A DNA stretch of 64,000 nucleotides from Rhizobacter terrae (GTDB lineage Bacteria > Pseudomonadota > Gammaproteobacteria > Burkholderiales > Burkholderiaceae_C), in contig NZ_QUSW01000004.1 in NCBI RefSeq assembly GCF_003852895.1, positions 310,001 through 374,000 on the forward strand. Direction: 5' to 3'. Under the pieces are notes generated by a model. It ran no database searches. It was not told the origin of the DNA and saw only the letters and a program-made list of their open reading frames with translations. Positions 18,040 through 28,755 of this stretch are shown piece by piece (the stretch's first letter is position 1; every line of letters starts with the position of its first letter). The translations under genes were made by a program, and so were the position numbers.

Positions 18040-19245
18040 ATGAATTTCGACTACTCACCCAAGACCCAGGACCTCATCGCACGCGTCACCGCGTTCATGG
18101 ACGAACACGTCTATCCGAACGAGGCACGGCATGCGCGCGAAGTGGCCGAGGGCAACCGCTGGGCGCCCATCCCGTTGATGGAGGAGCTCAAGGAGAAGGC
18201 ACGCGCACAGGGCCTGTGGAACCTGTTCCTGCCGCATTCCGACGTGGGCGGCGGGCTCACCAACCTCGAATACGCGCCGGTGTGCGAGGTGATGGGCCGC
18301 GTGCTGTGGGCCTCCGAAGCGTTCAACTGTTCGGCGCCCGATACCGGCAACATGGAAGTGCTGGAGCGTTACGGCACGCCGGAGCAGAAAGCGCGATGGC
18401 TCAGGCCGCTGCTGGACGGGAAGATCCGCTCCTGCTTCGCGATGACCGAGCCGGGCGTGGCTTCCAGCGATGCGACGAACATCGAATGCGCCATCGTGCG
18501 CGACGGCGACGAGTACGTCATCAACGGCCGCAAGTGGTGGTCTTCGGGCGCGGTGGACGAGCGCTGCGCGGTGTTCATCCTCATGGGCAAGACCGATCCC
18601 GCGAACCCGGACCGCCACAGGCAGCAGTCGATGATCATCGTGCCGCGCGACACGCCGGGGGTGAAGATCCTGCGCGCGCTCAAGGTGTTCGGCTACGACG
18701 ATGCGCCACACGGCCACGCGGAGATTGCGTTCGAGAACGTGCGCGTGCCGGCCGCCAACCTGCTGCTGGGCGAAGGCCGCGGTTTCGAGATCGCGCAGGG
18801 GCGGCTCGGGCCCGGACGCATCCACCATTGCATGCGCACCATCGGCATGGCCGAGCGGGCGCTGGAGCTGATGTGCCGCCGCTCGCTGTCGCGCGTGGCC
18901 TTCGGCAAGAAGCTCGCCGAGCAGACGGTGACGATGGAGCGCATCGCCGAGTCGCGCATCCTCATCGACCAGGCGCGGCTGCTGGTGCTGCGTGCGGCGC
19001 ACATGATGGACACCGTGGGCAACAAGGCGGCGGCCAAGGAGATCGGGATGATCAAGGTGGCCGCACCCACCATGGCGTGCAAGGTGATCGACTGGGCCAT
19101 CCAGGCGCACGGGGCGGCCGGCGTGTCCGATGACTTTCCGCTGGCCTACGACTACGCCCAGGTGCGCACGCTTCGCTTCGCCGACGGGCCCGACGAGGTG
19201 CACCGCAACCAGATTGCGAAGCTGGAACTGGCGCGGTATCGCTGA
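18040..19245 (+). CDS. Acyl-CoA dehydrogenase, ACAD10/11-like
   Basis: 401 residues. It shows [29 protein letters not shown] and [19 protein letters not shown], which are characteristic of the ACAD10/11 branch. The C-terminal catalytic region reads [17 protein letters not shown] instead of the EGT motif of classical members. Relatives act on long or branched and 4-hydroxy acyl-CoAs; the mammalian ones work with a kinase domain that is absent here. It starts 28 bp after the SDR stop and is probably in the same operon. Confidence 0.88.
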   Translation: MNFDYSPKTQDLIARVTAFMDEHVYPNEARHAREVAEGNRWAPIPLMEELKEKARAQGLWNLFLPHSDVGGGLTNLEYAPVCEVMGRVLWASEAFNCSAPDTGNMEVLERYGTPEQKARWLRPLLDGKIRSCFAMTEPGVASSDATNIECAIVRDGDEYVINGRKWWSSGAVDERCAVFILMGKTDPANPDRHRQQSMIIVPRDTPGVKILRALKVFGYDDAPHGHAEIAFENVRVPAANLLLGEGRGFEIAQGRLGPGRIHHCMRTIGMAERALELMCRRSLSRVAFGKKLAEQTVTMERIAESRILIDQARLLVLRAAHMMDTVGNKAAAKEIGMIKVAAPTMACKVIDWAIQAHGAAGVSDDFPLAYDYAQVRTLRFADGPDEVHRNQIAKLELARYR

Positions 19246-19368
19246 AGCCAACGCTGAAGATCGTTCTCAGGGTTCTCACCAGCGGCGCGTTGACACCTTG
19301 GCGACGCACCGCCGCGCGGTGCGCTCCTAGCATCAGGTTCATCCCCCGCGACAAGAGGAGACAATCGC

Positions 19369-21069
19369 ATGACCGCTCATCCGTGGACCCAGTCCTACCC
19401 CGACGGCCTGCGCTGGGACGTGGACCTGCCGGTCCGCCCGGTGCACGACATCATCGATGCGTCCGCCGCGCAGTGGCCTGATCTTCCCGCCCTCGACTTC
19501 ATGGGCCGCAAGATCAGCTACGCCGAACTGAAGACGCTGACCGACCGCGCGGCCAAGGGTTTCCAGAAGCTGGGCGTGAAGCCCGGCGTCCATGTGGGCC
19601 TGTACCTGCCCAACACGCCGCACTACGTCATCGCCTTCTTCGGTGTGCTCAAGGCCGGCGGCGTGGTGGTGAACTATTCGCCGCTGGACGCCGAGAAGGT
19701 GCTGGAGCACAAGGTGGAAGACAGCGAGACCGACCTCATGGTCACGCTGGACCTGCAGGCCATGACACCGCAGATGCTGCGCCTTCTGGACAAGACAAGG
19801 CTGAAGAATCTCGTCGTCGGCAACGTCGCAGAGATGAGCGCCGCGCCCGGCCCCATCCACGAGAAGATGAAGCAGGCAGGGCAGGTCGCCACGCTGCCGG
19901 ACAACACGCGCATCGTCTCCTTCGCCGCGCTGCTCGACAACGACACCGGCTACACGCGCCACGACATCGGCGACCCGCGCGAGGCCCTGGCCGTGCTGCA
20001 GTACACCGGAGGCACCACGGGCCAGCCCAAGGGCGCGATGCTCACGCACGGCAACCTCACCACCGCCTGCAGCCAGATCTGGGTGCTCACGCAAGGCGAC
20101 CCGAAGGTGCTGGAACTCGGCAAGGAAAAGCTGCTGGTGGTGCTGCCGCTCTTTCACATCTATGCGCTCACCGCCGACATGCTGTTCGGCCTGCAGATCG
20201 GCGCGGAGCTGGTCATTCACCTGCGCTTCGAGCTGGAGGCCGCCATGCGCGACCTGTCGGACAAGCGCATCACCTGCTTCCCTGGCGTGCCCACGATGTT
20301 CACGGCCGTCATCTCGCATCCGGACATCGCGAAGTTCGACCTCAAGGCGCTGCGCCACTGCAACTCGGGCGGCGCCCCCTTGCCGCTGGAGGTGCAGCAA
20401 CGCTTCCAGTCGCTCACCGGGTGCTCGCTCAACGAGGGCTGGGGCATGACGGAGACCTCGCCCACCGGCACCTTCACGCCGACCTTCGGAAAGCGCAAGC
20501 CCGGTTCCTGCGGCCTGCCCGTGCCGCAATCGGTCATCAAGATGGTGGACGTGAACGACCCGTCGCGCGAGGTGCCGCTGGGCGAGCGCGGCGAGATGTG
20601 CATCAAGGGCCCGAACGTGATGAAGGGCTACTGGAAAAACCCGGATGCGACGCGCGCCTCGATGACGCCCGACGGCTTCTTCCGCACGGGCGACGTGGCC
20701 ATCATGGACGAGGACGGCTTCGTCTTCATCGTCGACCGCACCAAGGACATGATCCTGTGCGGCGGCTACAACGTGTACCCACGCAACATCGAGGAGGCGA
20801 TCTATGCGCATCCGTCGGTGGCCGAGGTGAGCGTGATCGGCATCGCCGACGAATACCGCGGGCAGAGCCCCAAGGCCTTCATCAAGCTCAAGGATGGCGC
20901 CGCGCCGTTCACGCTGGATGCGTTGAAGGCCTTCCTTGCCGACAAGCTGGGCAAGCACGAGATGGTGCAGGCGATGGACATCCGTGCGGAGCTGCCCAAG
21001 ACGCCGGTGGGCAAGCTGTCGAAGAAGGAGTTGTACGCGGAGGAGGCGGCCAAGCACACTTCCTCGTAG
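19369..21069 (+). CDS. Long/medium-chain acyl-CoA ligase (AMP-forming)
   Basis: 566 residues of the ANL superfamily. P-loop-like motif YTGGTTGQPKG at about 211, GWGMTETSP (adenylate binding) in the middle, GFFRTGDVA and the hinge DRTKDMILCGGYNVYP, and the C-terminal catalytic Lys in TPVGKLSKKEL. It activates a carboxylic acid to its CoA thioester before beta-oxidation. Related proteins are called FadD or dicarboxylate ligase PimA; chain length cannot be fixed from sequence. RBS agaggag. It is separated from the upstream gene by 123 bp. Confidence 0.9.
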   Translation: MTAHPWTQSYPDGLRWDVDLPVRPVHDIIDASAAQWPDLPALDFMGRKISYAELKTLTDRAAKGFQKLGVKPGVHVGLYLPNTPHYVIAFFGVLKAGGVVVNYSPLDAEKVLEHKVEDSETDLMVTLDLQAMTPQMLRLLDKTRLKNLVVGNVAEMSAAPGPIHEKMKQAGQVATLPDNTRIVSFAALLDNDTGYTRHDIGDPREALAVLQYTGGTTGQPKGAMLTHGNLTTACSQIWVLTQGDPKVLELGKEKLLVVLPLFHIYALTADMLFGLQIGAELVIHLRFELEAAMRDLSDKRITCFPGVPTMFTAVISHPDIAKFDLKALRHCNSGGAPLPLEVQQRFQSLTGCSLNEGWGMTETSPTGTFTPTFGKRKPGSCGLPVPQSVIKMVDVNDPSREVPLGERGEMCIKGPNVMKGYWKNPDATRASMTPDGFFRTGDVAIMDEDGFVFIVDRTKDMILCGGYNVYPRNIEEAIYAHPSVAEVSVIGIADEYRGQSPKAFIKLKDGAAPFTLDALKAFLADKLGKHEMVQAMDIRAELPKTPVGKLSKKELYAEEAAKHTSS

Positions 21070-21082
21070 GGTTGCCCATTTG

Positions 21083-21107
21083 TGGAATACATTTCCGAAT
21101 ATCGGAA
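21083..21107 (+). promoter_or_regulatory. IclR-type operator, site 3 (before iclR-2)
   Basis: TGGAA-N5-TTCCG-N5-CGGAA, with the last two half-sites a perfect inverted pair. It ends 18 bases before the IclR-2 start, so autoregulation is likely. Confidence 0.7.
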
Positions 21108-21125
21108 CCACAGATTCGGGCCGCC

Positions 21126-21986
21126 ATGACCACCGACCCTCGCCCTGCCAAAGTCAAGAAGACCCGCCTCGCCGGCGAGACCGCCCACACCTCGCACGTG
21201 GTGACCGAGATCGACGACGACGATCCGGATTTCGTCAGCGCCATCGGCCGCGGCTTCGCCCTGCTGCGCTGCTTCAAGCACAACACCAAGGTGCTGGGCA
21301 ACAAGGAACTCGCCGAGCTGACCGGCCTGCCCAAGTCCACAGTGGCCCGACTGACCTACACCCTCACCAAGCTCGGCTACCTGGAGTTCCTGCCGACCAC
21401 CGAGAAGTATTCGCTGGGCATGGGCGCCCTCACCCTGGGCCAGACCTACCTCGCCGGCCTGGACGTGCGCGAGGTGGCACACCCATTGATGCAGGCGCTG
21501 GCCAACGAAGTCGGGGCCACCGTCACCCTGGGTGCGCACCACGGCCAGGACATGGTGTTCCTGGACATCGCCCACGGCAACCAGGTCTTCATGATGCGCG
21601 TGGCGGTGGGCCAGCGCGTGCCGCACAACATGACGGCGCTGGGGCGCTCGTACATCGCGGCCTTGTCCGAAGAAGAACGGGAAGCCTTCAGCCGCGACTA
21701 CAAGAAGCGCGTGAAGCCTGGCGACTGGCCGCAGGTGGAAGCCGTGACCCAGCAGGCGATCAAGGACTACGAGAAATACGGCTTCTGTTTCTCGCTGGGT
21801 GACTGGCGCGAGGACGTGTATGCCTGCGGCACGCCGATGATCTCCAACGACCGCTCGAAGATCCTCGCATTCAGCTGCAGCGGGCCGATCCACGAGATGA
21901 CGCGCAAGCGCCTGATCGGGGAAGTGGGGCCGCGGCTGATGGCCTTGAGAGACCGCGTGCACGCGACCTTGGGCGGCGTCTTCTGA
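21126..21986 (+). CDS. IclR-family regulator 2 (PcaU/PobR-like)
   Basis: 286 residues. A 30-residue charged N-terminal extension precedes the helix-turn-helix (about 35-95) with recognition helix KSTVARLTYTL (70-80). The effector domain holds the same YGFCFSLGDW block as IclR-1. It differs from IclR-1 mainly in the effector domain, so the two may answer to different ligands while sharing operators. It lies 56 bp after the CoA ligase and has its own operator. Confidence 0.9.
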   Translation: MTTDPRPAKVKKTRLAGETAHTSHVVTEIDDDDPDFVSAIGRGFALLRCFKHNTKVLGNKELAELTGLPKSTVARLTYTLTKLGYLEFLPTTEKYSLGMGALTLGQTYLAGLDVREVAHPLMQALANEVGATVTLGAHHGQDMVFLDIAHGNQVFMMRVAVGQRVPHNMTALGRSYIAALSEEEREAFSRDYKKRVKPGDWPQVEAVTQQAIKDYEKYGFCFSLGDWREDVYACGTPMISNDRSKILAFSCSGPIHEMTRKRLIGEVGPRLMALRDRVHATLGGVF

Positions 21987-21991
21987 ATCGC

Positions 21992-22882
21992 ATGGGCGCC
22001 GTGTCGCCACGCCGGCAGGACATCGAACTGCTGCGCGTGCTCAGCGCGTTCGGCATCGTCTGGTTCCACTCGCGGGCGTTCGGCGGCGCGGTGGCCTACA
22101 GCGGCCTCATCGCCTTCCTGATCCTCTCCATCACCCTGGGCGGGAAGTCCGGCAGGCCGGATGTTGAAACCTTCACGCGACGGGTTGAGCGGCTGCTGGT
22201 TCCCTGGGCGTTCTGGTTCGCCATCTACGGTGCGTGGAACGTTTGGCAGGGGCAGGCCATCGTTCCTCTCGAACACGGCGTGGCCGCAGGGATCATGGCC
22301 GGACCGAGCATCCATCTGTGGTACCTGCCCTTCGTGTTCCTGGTGCTGATCGCCCTGGATTTCATCAAGGCGCACATTCCAGCCCGCGCATTGGCCCTTG
22401 CGGCCGGGGCCCTGGCATTGGTGAACCTGGCCACGGCGCCATGGTGGCGCCCCATCACCCTCACCTGGCACTACCCGCTTCTTCAATGGGCGGACGCTGC
22501 CGGCCCGGTGCTGGTCGGGGTCTTCCTGCTTTGCGCGGGCACCATGCCCGCATGGCAAAGAAATGCCATCTCCGCGCTGCTTGTCATGAGCGCCATCGTC
22601 GTTGCGGGCTTCAATTCGATCGGCGTGTCGGATGCCATCGGCATCGCCGCCTGCCTGCTCATCAGCTGGCGAGTGCTCGACGGGCGCATCCCTGTGCGGG
22701 TCGAGGCCTTGTCCGAGGCGACCTTCGGGATTTATCTCTGCCACATCCTCGTCCACCGGATGCTGCTGATGTACGGCAACGTGCCGGGCGAATGGCTGCC
22801 GCCGGCGATCTTTCTCGTCAGCGCGGCATTCGTGATGACGCTTCGGAAGCTGTTCCCGCGATTTGCGCGGGTCTGGTCCTGA
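21992..22882 (+). CDS. Acyltransferase-3 family membrane protein
   Basis: 296 residues with about nine hydrophobic segments. It opens with RRQDIELLRVLSAFGIVWFHSR, whose RxxExLR...H pattern is typical of acyltransferase family 3 (OafA/NodX/WecH type), and it contains HLWYLPFV, another family signature. Such proteins O-acetylate cell-surface sugars or antibiotics. It starts 5 bases after the iclR-2 stop. The thiamin promoter lies just beyond its end. The target glycan is unknown. Confidence 0.8.
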   Translation: MGAVSPRRQDIELLRVLSAFGIVWFHSRAFGGAVAYSGLIAFLILSITLGGKSGRPDVETFTRRVERLLVPWAFWFAIYGAWNVWQGQAIVPLEHGVAAGIMAGPSIHLWYLPFVFLVLIALDFIKAHIPARALALAAGALALVNLATAPWWRPITLTWHYPLLQWADAAGPVLVGVFLLCAGTMPAWQRNAISALLVMSAIVVAGFNSIGVSDAIGIAACLLISWRVLDGRIPVRVEALSEATFGIYLCHILVHRMLLMYGNVPGEWLPPAIFLVSAAFVMTLRKLFPRFARVWS

Positions 22883-22897
22883 CCCGCACGCCAGTCA

Positions 22898-22927
22898 TTG
22901 ACTGCCTCAAGGAAGATGCCCGACAAT
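22898..22927 (+). promoter_or_regulatory. Probable promoter of the thiamin operon
   Basis: A -35 TTGACT (22898-22903) and a -10 GACAAT (22922-22927) are separated by 18 bp. Transcription would start a few bases before the TPP aptamer. Confidence 0.45.
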
Positions 22928-22934
22928 CCGCCCC

Positions 22935-24986
<2,052 letters not shown>

Positions 24987-24989
24987 GCG

Positions 24990-26093
24990 ATGGACGCTCG
25001 TCTTCACATCGGCATCGCCGGCGCGGGGCTGCTGGGCCGGTTGCTGGCCTGGCGGCTCGTGCGGCTGGGGCATGCGGTCAGCGTGTTCGATGCCGCGCCC
25101 GAGCCCGGTCCGCGCTACGGCAAGCGGCAGGCGGCGGCCTTCAGCGCCGCGGGCATGCTCAGCCCGCTGGCGGAGTTCGAGAACGCCGGCGCATCGGTGG
25201 CGCATTGGGGCATCCGTTCGCTCGGCATGTGGGAAGCCATGGCCACGCAGCTCAGCGGCGCGCCCTTCCACCAGCGGCGCGGCAGCCTGTTGCTCGCACA
25301 CGCCGGCGACCTGGGCACCGCCGTTCGAATGCTCTCGCGGCTGAAGAACGCGCCGTCGCAGCTGCAGGCACCGCAGATGCTGGAGCGCGCGCAACTCGCG
25401 CGCATTGAGCCGGCGCTGCACGGCATCGCCCACGCCTGGCTGCTGCCCGACGAAGGCCAGCTCGACCCGCCGCAGATGATGGCCTCGCTGCACGCCGACG
25501 CGAGCGCGGCCGGCGTGCTGTGGCGCTGGAACCAGCCCGTCACCCAGGTCGCCCCACATGCCATCGCCACCGCCGACGGCAGCATGCATCGCTTCGACAT
25601 CGCCTTCGACGTTCGCGGCGTCGGTGCCAAGACGGACTCGTCCGACGCGATGCCTGTGCGCGGCGTTCGCGGCGAGACGGTGTGGCTGCATGCCCCCGAG
25701 CACGGCCTCACGCGGCCGGTGCGGCTGCTGCATCCGCGGCACCGCGTGTACCTGGTGCCGCGGCCGGGCGACATCGTGGTGGTGGGCGCCACCGAGATCG
25801 AGAGCGAGGACCGTTCGCCCGTCTCGCTGCGCAGCGCGGTGGAGCTCATGGCCGCGGCGCACAGCATCATGCCGGCGTTGGCCGAAGCCCGCATCCTGCG
25901 CATGGACAGCAACCTGCGCCCGGCCCTGCCCGACAACGAGCCGCGCATCGAGCACCAGGATGGCCGCGTTCGCATCAACGGCCTGTTCCGGCATGGCTGG
26001 CTCATCGCGCCCGCGGTGGTGCAGGACGCCTTGGCGGCCTGCGGCCTGGTGCACCAGCCGCAGCTGCATCAACTGGCGGAGGCGGTGCTGTGA
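24990..26093 (+). CDS. thiO: Glycine oxidase ThiO (FAD)
   Basis: 367 residues. The N-terminal dinucleotide motif IAGAGLLGRLLAWRL and the C-terminal RINGLFRHGWLIAPAV identify a DadA/ThiO-type FAD oxidase. ThiO oxidises glycine to the imine used in thiazole formation by ThiG. It lies between thiC and thiS, the standard place in betaproteobacteria, and its stop overlaps the thiS start by four bases (GTGA). Confidence 0.9.
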   Translation: MDARLHIGIAGAGLLGRLLAWRLVRLGHAVSVFDAAPEPGPRYGKRQAAAFSAAGMLSPLAEFENAGASVAHWGIRSLGMWEAMATQLSGAPFHQRRGSLLLAHAGDLGTAVRMLSRLKNAPSQLQAPQMLERAQLARIEPALHGIAHAWLLPDEGQLDPPQMMASLHADASAAGVLWRWNQPVTQVAPHAIATADGSMHRFDIAFDVRGVGAKTDSSDAMPVRGVRGETVWLHAPEHGLTRPVRLLHPRHRVYLVPRPGDIVVVGATEIESEDRSPVSLRSAVELMAAAHSIMPALAEARILRMDSNLRPALPDNEPRIEHQDGRVRINGLFRHGWLIAPAVVQDALAACGLVHQPQLHQLAEAVL

Positions 26094-26302
26094 ACGAGGG
26101 CGTGGACATCCTGCTTGACGGCCAGCCGCGCCGCGTGGACGCAGGCATCAGCCTGCAATCGCTCATGGATGAACTGGGCCTGGCGCCCACCGACGCCGCC
26201 ACCGCCATCAACGGCGAGTTCGTGGCGCGCGGATCTCGCGCAGACCGCTTGCTGCAAGGCGGCGATTCGGTGATGCTCTTTCGCGCAATCGTCGGTGGAT
26301 AG
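26090..26302 (+). CDS. thiS: Sulfur carrier protein ThiS
   Basis: 70 residues from a GTG that overlaps the thiO stop. The small ubiquitin-like fold ends in the required Gly-Gly (IVGG), which is adenylated and thiocarboxylated. No thiF gene for that adenylation is in the window, so it must be elsewhere or be served by MoeB. Confidence 0.92.
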   Translation: MNEGVDILLDGQPRRVDAGISLQSLMDELGLAPTDAATAINGEFVARGSRADRLLQGGDSVMLFRAIVGG

Positions 26303-26309
26303 GACGAAC

Positions 26310-27122
26310 ATGCACAACCCTTTACACACGGACCCCTGGAAGGTCGGCTCGGTGGAGCTCGCCAGCCGCTTCCTGCTGGGCACCGCCGGCTACCCGTCGC
26401 CGCAGCACCTGCGTGATGCCATCGAGGCCGCGGGGACCCAGGTGGTTACCGTCGGCCTGAAGCGCAGCCTGGGCGCGGCCGGCGACAACGGCTTCATTGC
26501 GATGATCCTCACCGCTTTACGCGAGCAAGGCGCCCGGCTGCTGCCCAACACCGCCGGCTGCCGCCAAGCGCGCGAGGCGGTGCAGCTGGCCCACATGGCC
26601 CGCGAGCTATACGACACCGAATGGATCAAGCTCGAAGTGGTGGGCGACGAGCACACCCTGCAGCCCGACCCGTTCGAGCTGGTCGACGCCGCCACGCAGC
26701 TCGTGCGCGAGGGCTTCACCGTGCTGCCCTACTGCACGGACGACCTGGTGACCTGCCGCCGCCTGCTGGACGCCGGCTGCCCGGTGCTCATGCCCTGGGC
26801 CGCGCCCATCGGCTCGGGCCAGGGCATCATCAACCCGCAAGCCCTGCGCACGCTGCGCGAGCGGCTGCCGGATGCGACGCTCATCATCGACGCCGGCATC
26901 GGCGCGCCCTCGCATGCGGCGCTCGCGATGGAGATGGGGTTCGATGCCGTGCTGCTCAACTCGGCGGTGTCGCAGTCGGGCGATCCGGTGCTCATGGCCC
27001 GCGCCTTCCGGCAAGCCATCGAGTCCGGCCGCGCGGCGCGCCTGGCGGGCGTGATGGCCAGGCAGGACTTCGCCGTGCCGAGCACGCCCGTCACCGGCCA
27101 ACCCTTCGTGCTGGGTGCCTGA
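26310..27122 (+). CDS. thiG: Thiazole synthase ThiG
   Basis: 270 residues. The ATG at 26310 follows ThiS by 7 bases. TIM barrel with FLLGTAGYPSPQHL, the Schiff-base Lys in DTEWIKLEVVGD, LPYCTDDLV, MPWAAPIGSGQGI and the phosphate-binding DAGIGAPSHAALAMEMG. It builds the thiazole phosphate from deoxyxylulose phosphate, dehydroglycine and ThiS thiocarboxylate. Fourth gene of the operon. Confidence 0.97.
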   Translation: MHNPLHTDPWKVGSVELASRFLLGTAGYPSPQHLRDAIEAAGTQVVTVGLKRSLGAAGDNGFIAMILTALREQGARLLPNTAGCRQAREAVQLAHMARELYDTEWIKLEVVGDEHTLQPDPFELVDAATQLVREGFTVLPYCTDDLVTCRRLLDAGCPVLMPWAAPIGSGQGIINPQALRTLRERLPDATLIIDAGIGAPSHAALAMEMGFDAVLLNSAVSQSGDPVLMARAFRQAIESGRAARLAGVMARQDFAVPSTPVTGQPFVLGA

Positions 27123-27123
27123 G

Positions 27124-28671
27124 ATGAGCGACAGGCCGCCGGTCATCTGGAGCATCGCCGGCACCGACAGCGGCGGCGGCGCCGGCCTGGCGGCGGACCA
27201 GCGCATGGCCGATGCCTTCGGCGTGCACCTGGGCAGCGTGGTCGCGGCCATCACGGCGCAGAACTCGCAGCGCATCACGCACATCGCGCCGGTGGGCAGC
27301 CAGCGGCTGGACGTGCAGCTCGCCGCCCTGGAAGAAGACATGCCGCCGGCCGTGGTGAAGACCGGGCTGCTGGGCACGGTGGAACACATCGAGCGCGTCG
27401 CGGCCTGGATCGACCGGCTTCGCTCGCGCGCCCCCGTGGCGCTGGTGGTGGACCCGGTGCTGGCGGCCAGCACGGGCGCCTCCTTTGCCACCGGCGATTC
27501 ACTGCGCGCCTACCGCGAGCTGCTGCTGCCGCGCACCACGGTGCTCACGCCGAACCGCTCGGAAGCAGCACGCCTGCTGGGCGAGGAGGCCGAGGTGCCG
27601 GTGATGGCGCAACGCCTGCAGGCGATGGGCGTGCCCACCGTGTGCATCAAGGGTGGAGACAACGCCGACGACAGCGGCTTGTCGCTGGACTGGCTGTCCA
27701 GCCCCAACGCCGACGGCTGGCTGGCCAGCGAGCGCATCGCCACGCCGCACAACCACGGCACGGGTTGCAGCTTCGCCACCGCGGTGGCATCGGCCATGGC
27801 GCTGGGTTTCGTGAGCGCCGACGCGGCAGTGCTGGCCAAGATGGCGACCACGCATGCGCTCGTGCACGGGTACGCGGCCGGTGCGGGTGCCGGGCCGGTG
27901 CGCGCGAGGCCGGGCTTTGCATCGCTGCCCGAGCGGCTGCCGCGCATGTCGTGGTCGGCATCGCCGATGTTCATGCCGCGCAAGCCAGCGCCACCGCGGC
28001 GGGCACTGGGCCTCTACGCCATCGTCGACAGCGCGGACCGCTTGGCCGCCGTGCTGGATGCCGGCGTGCGCACCGTGCAGCTGCGCATCAAGACCCCGGC
28101 AGATGCGAACGACGCCTGGCACGAGGGCCTGCGTGAGCAGATCGGACGCAGCATCGCCGCCTGCCGCGCGGTGGATGCCGAACTGTTCGTCAACGACCAC
28201 TGGCAGCTCGCACTGCAACTGGGCGCGCGCGGGCTGCACCTGGGGCAGGAAGACCTCGCCGCGCTCACCGACCACGAACGCCACGAGCTGACGCATGGCG
28301 GCATCGCGCTGGGCATCAGCTCGCACAGCCTGTGGGAGCTTTGCCGCGCGGCGACGATGAATCCGCGCTACGTCGCCTGCGGGCCGGTGTGGCCCACGCT
28401 CACCAAGGCGATGCCGTGGCGGCCTCAAGGCACGCACAACCTCGGGTGGTGGTGCGACATGTCGCCGGCGCCCGTGGTGGCCATCGGCGGCATCCTCGAC
28501 ACGAGCCTGGCGCACGAGGCCGCGCGCTGCGGCGCGGATGGCGTGTGCATCGTGCGCGGCATCGGCGAGGACGCAGCCCACACCGTGCCGGCCTTCGAGG
28601 CCGCGATCGAATCGGGAAAGAGAATGCCGCGCATCGCGCGGCATTCGGAGCTCCCGCATCCCAGCCTCTGA
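27124..28671 (+). CDS. thiDE: Fused HMP-P kinase/thiamin phosphate synthase (ThiD-ThiE)
   Basis: 515 residues. The N-terminal 265 are a ThiD ribokinase-like domain: IAGTDSGGGAGL, VVDPVLAASTG, LTPNRSEA and HNHGTGCSFATA. After a linker with Pro/Arg, residues about 290-500 are ThiE: GLYAIVDS, VQLRIK, LFVNDHW, GLHLGQEDL, VACGPVWPTLTK and VAIGGI. It phosphorylates HMP-P and joins it to the thiazole, so one chain performs the last steps to thiamin phosphate. ThiD-first fusions occur in several Burkholderiales. An 11-bp palindrome lies in the last codons. Confidence 0.95.
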   Translation: MSDRPPVIWSIAGTDSGGGAGLAADQRMADAFGVHLGSVVAAITAQNSQRITHIAPVGSQRLDVQLAALEEDMPPAVVKTGLLGTVEHIERVAAWIDRLRSRAPVALVVDPVLAASTGASFATGDSLRAYRELLLPRTTVLTPNRSEAARLLGEEAEVPVMAQRLQAMGVPTVCIKGGDNADDSGLSLDWLSSPNADGWLASERIATPHNHGTGCSFATAVASAMALGFVSADAAVLAKMATTHALVHGYAAGAGAGPVRARPGFASLPERLPRMSWSASPMFMPRKPAPPRRALGLYAIVDSADRLAAVLDAGVRTVQLRIKTPADANDAWHEGLREQIGRSIAACRAVDAELFVNDHWQLALQLGARGLHLGQEDLAALTDHERHELTHGGIALGISSHSLWELCRAATMNPRYVACGPVWPTLTKAMPWRPQGTHNLGWWCDMSPAPVVAIGGILDTSLAHEAARCGADGVCIVRGIGEDAAHTVPAFEAAIESGKRMPRIARHSELPHPSL

Positions 28672-28727
28672 CGAGGCCTGCGCCCGGCGAGTGTTTTTCA
28701 GGCGCGGGGATGCGAGACGAACATCGT

Positions 28728-28748
28728 CGGGCCGGCCGTGCCGGCCCG
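28728..28748. terminator. Strong hairpin between convergent genes
   Basis: A 9-bp GC stem with a 3-nt loop, just after the stop of the minus-strand secreted protein and 57 bp after thiDE. No T-run on either side, so it is at most a weak or Rho-assisted bidirectional terminator. Confidence 0.4.
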
Positions 28749-28755
28749 GGTGGCG

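Noticed and set aside
28622-28646. 11-bp palindrome in the last codons of thiDE
   Set aside because: It lies within the coding region and has no T-run; judged incidental or at most a weak RNA structure.
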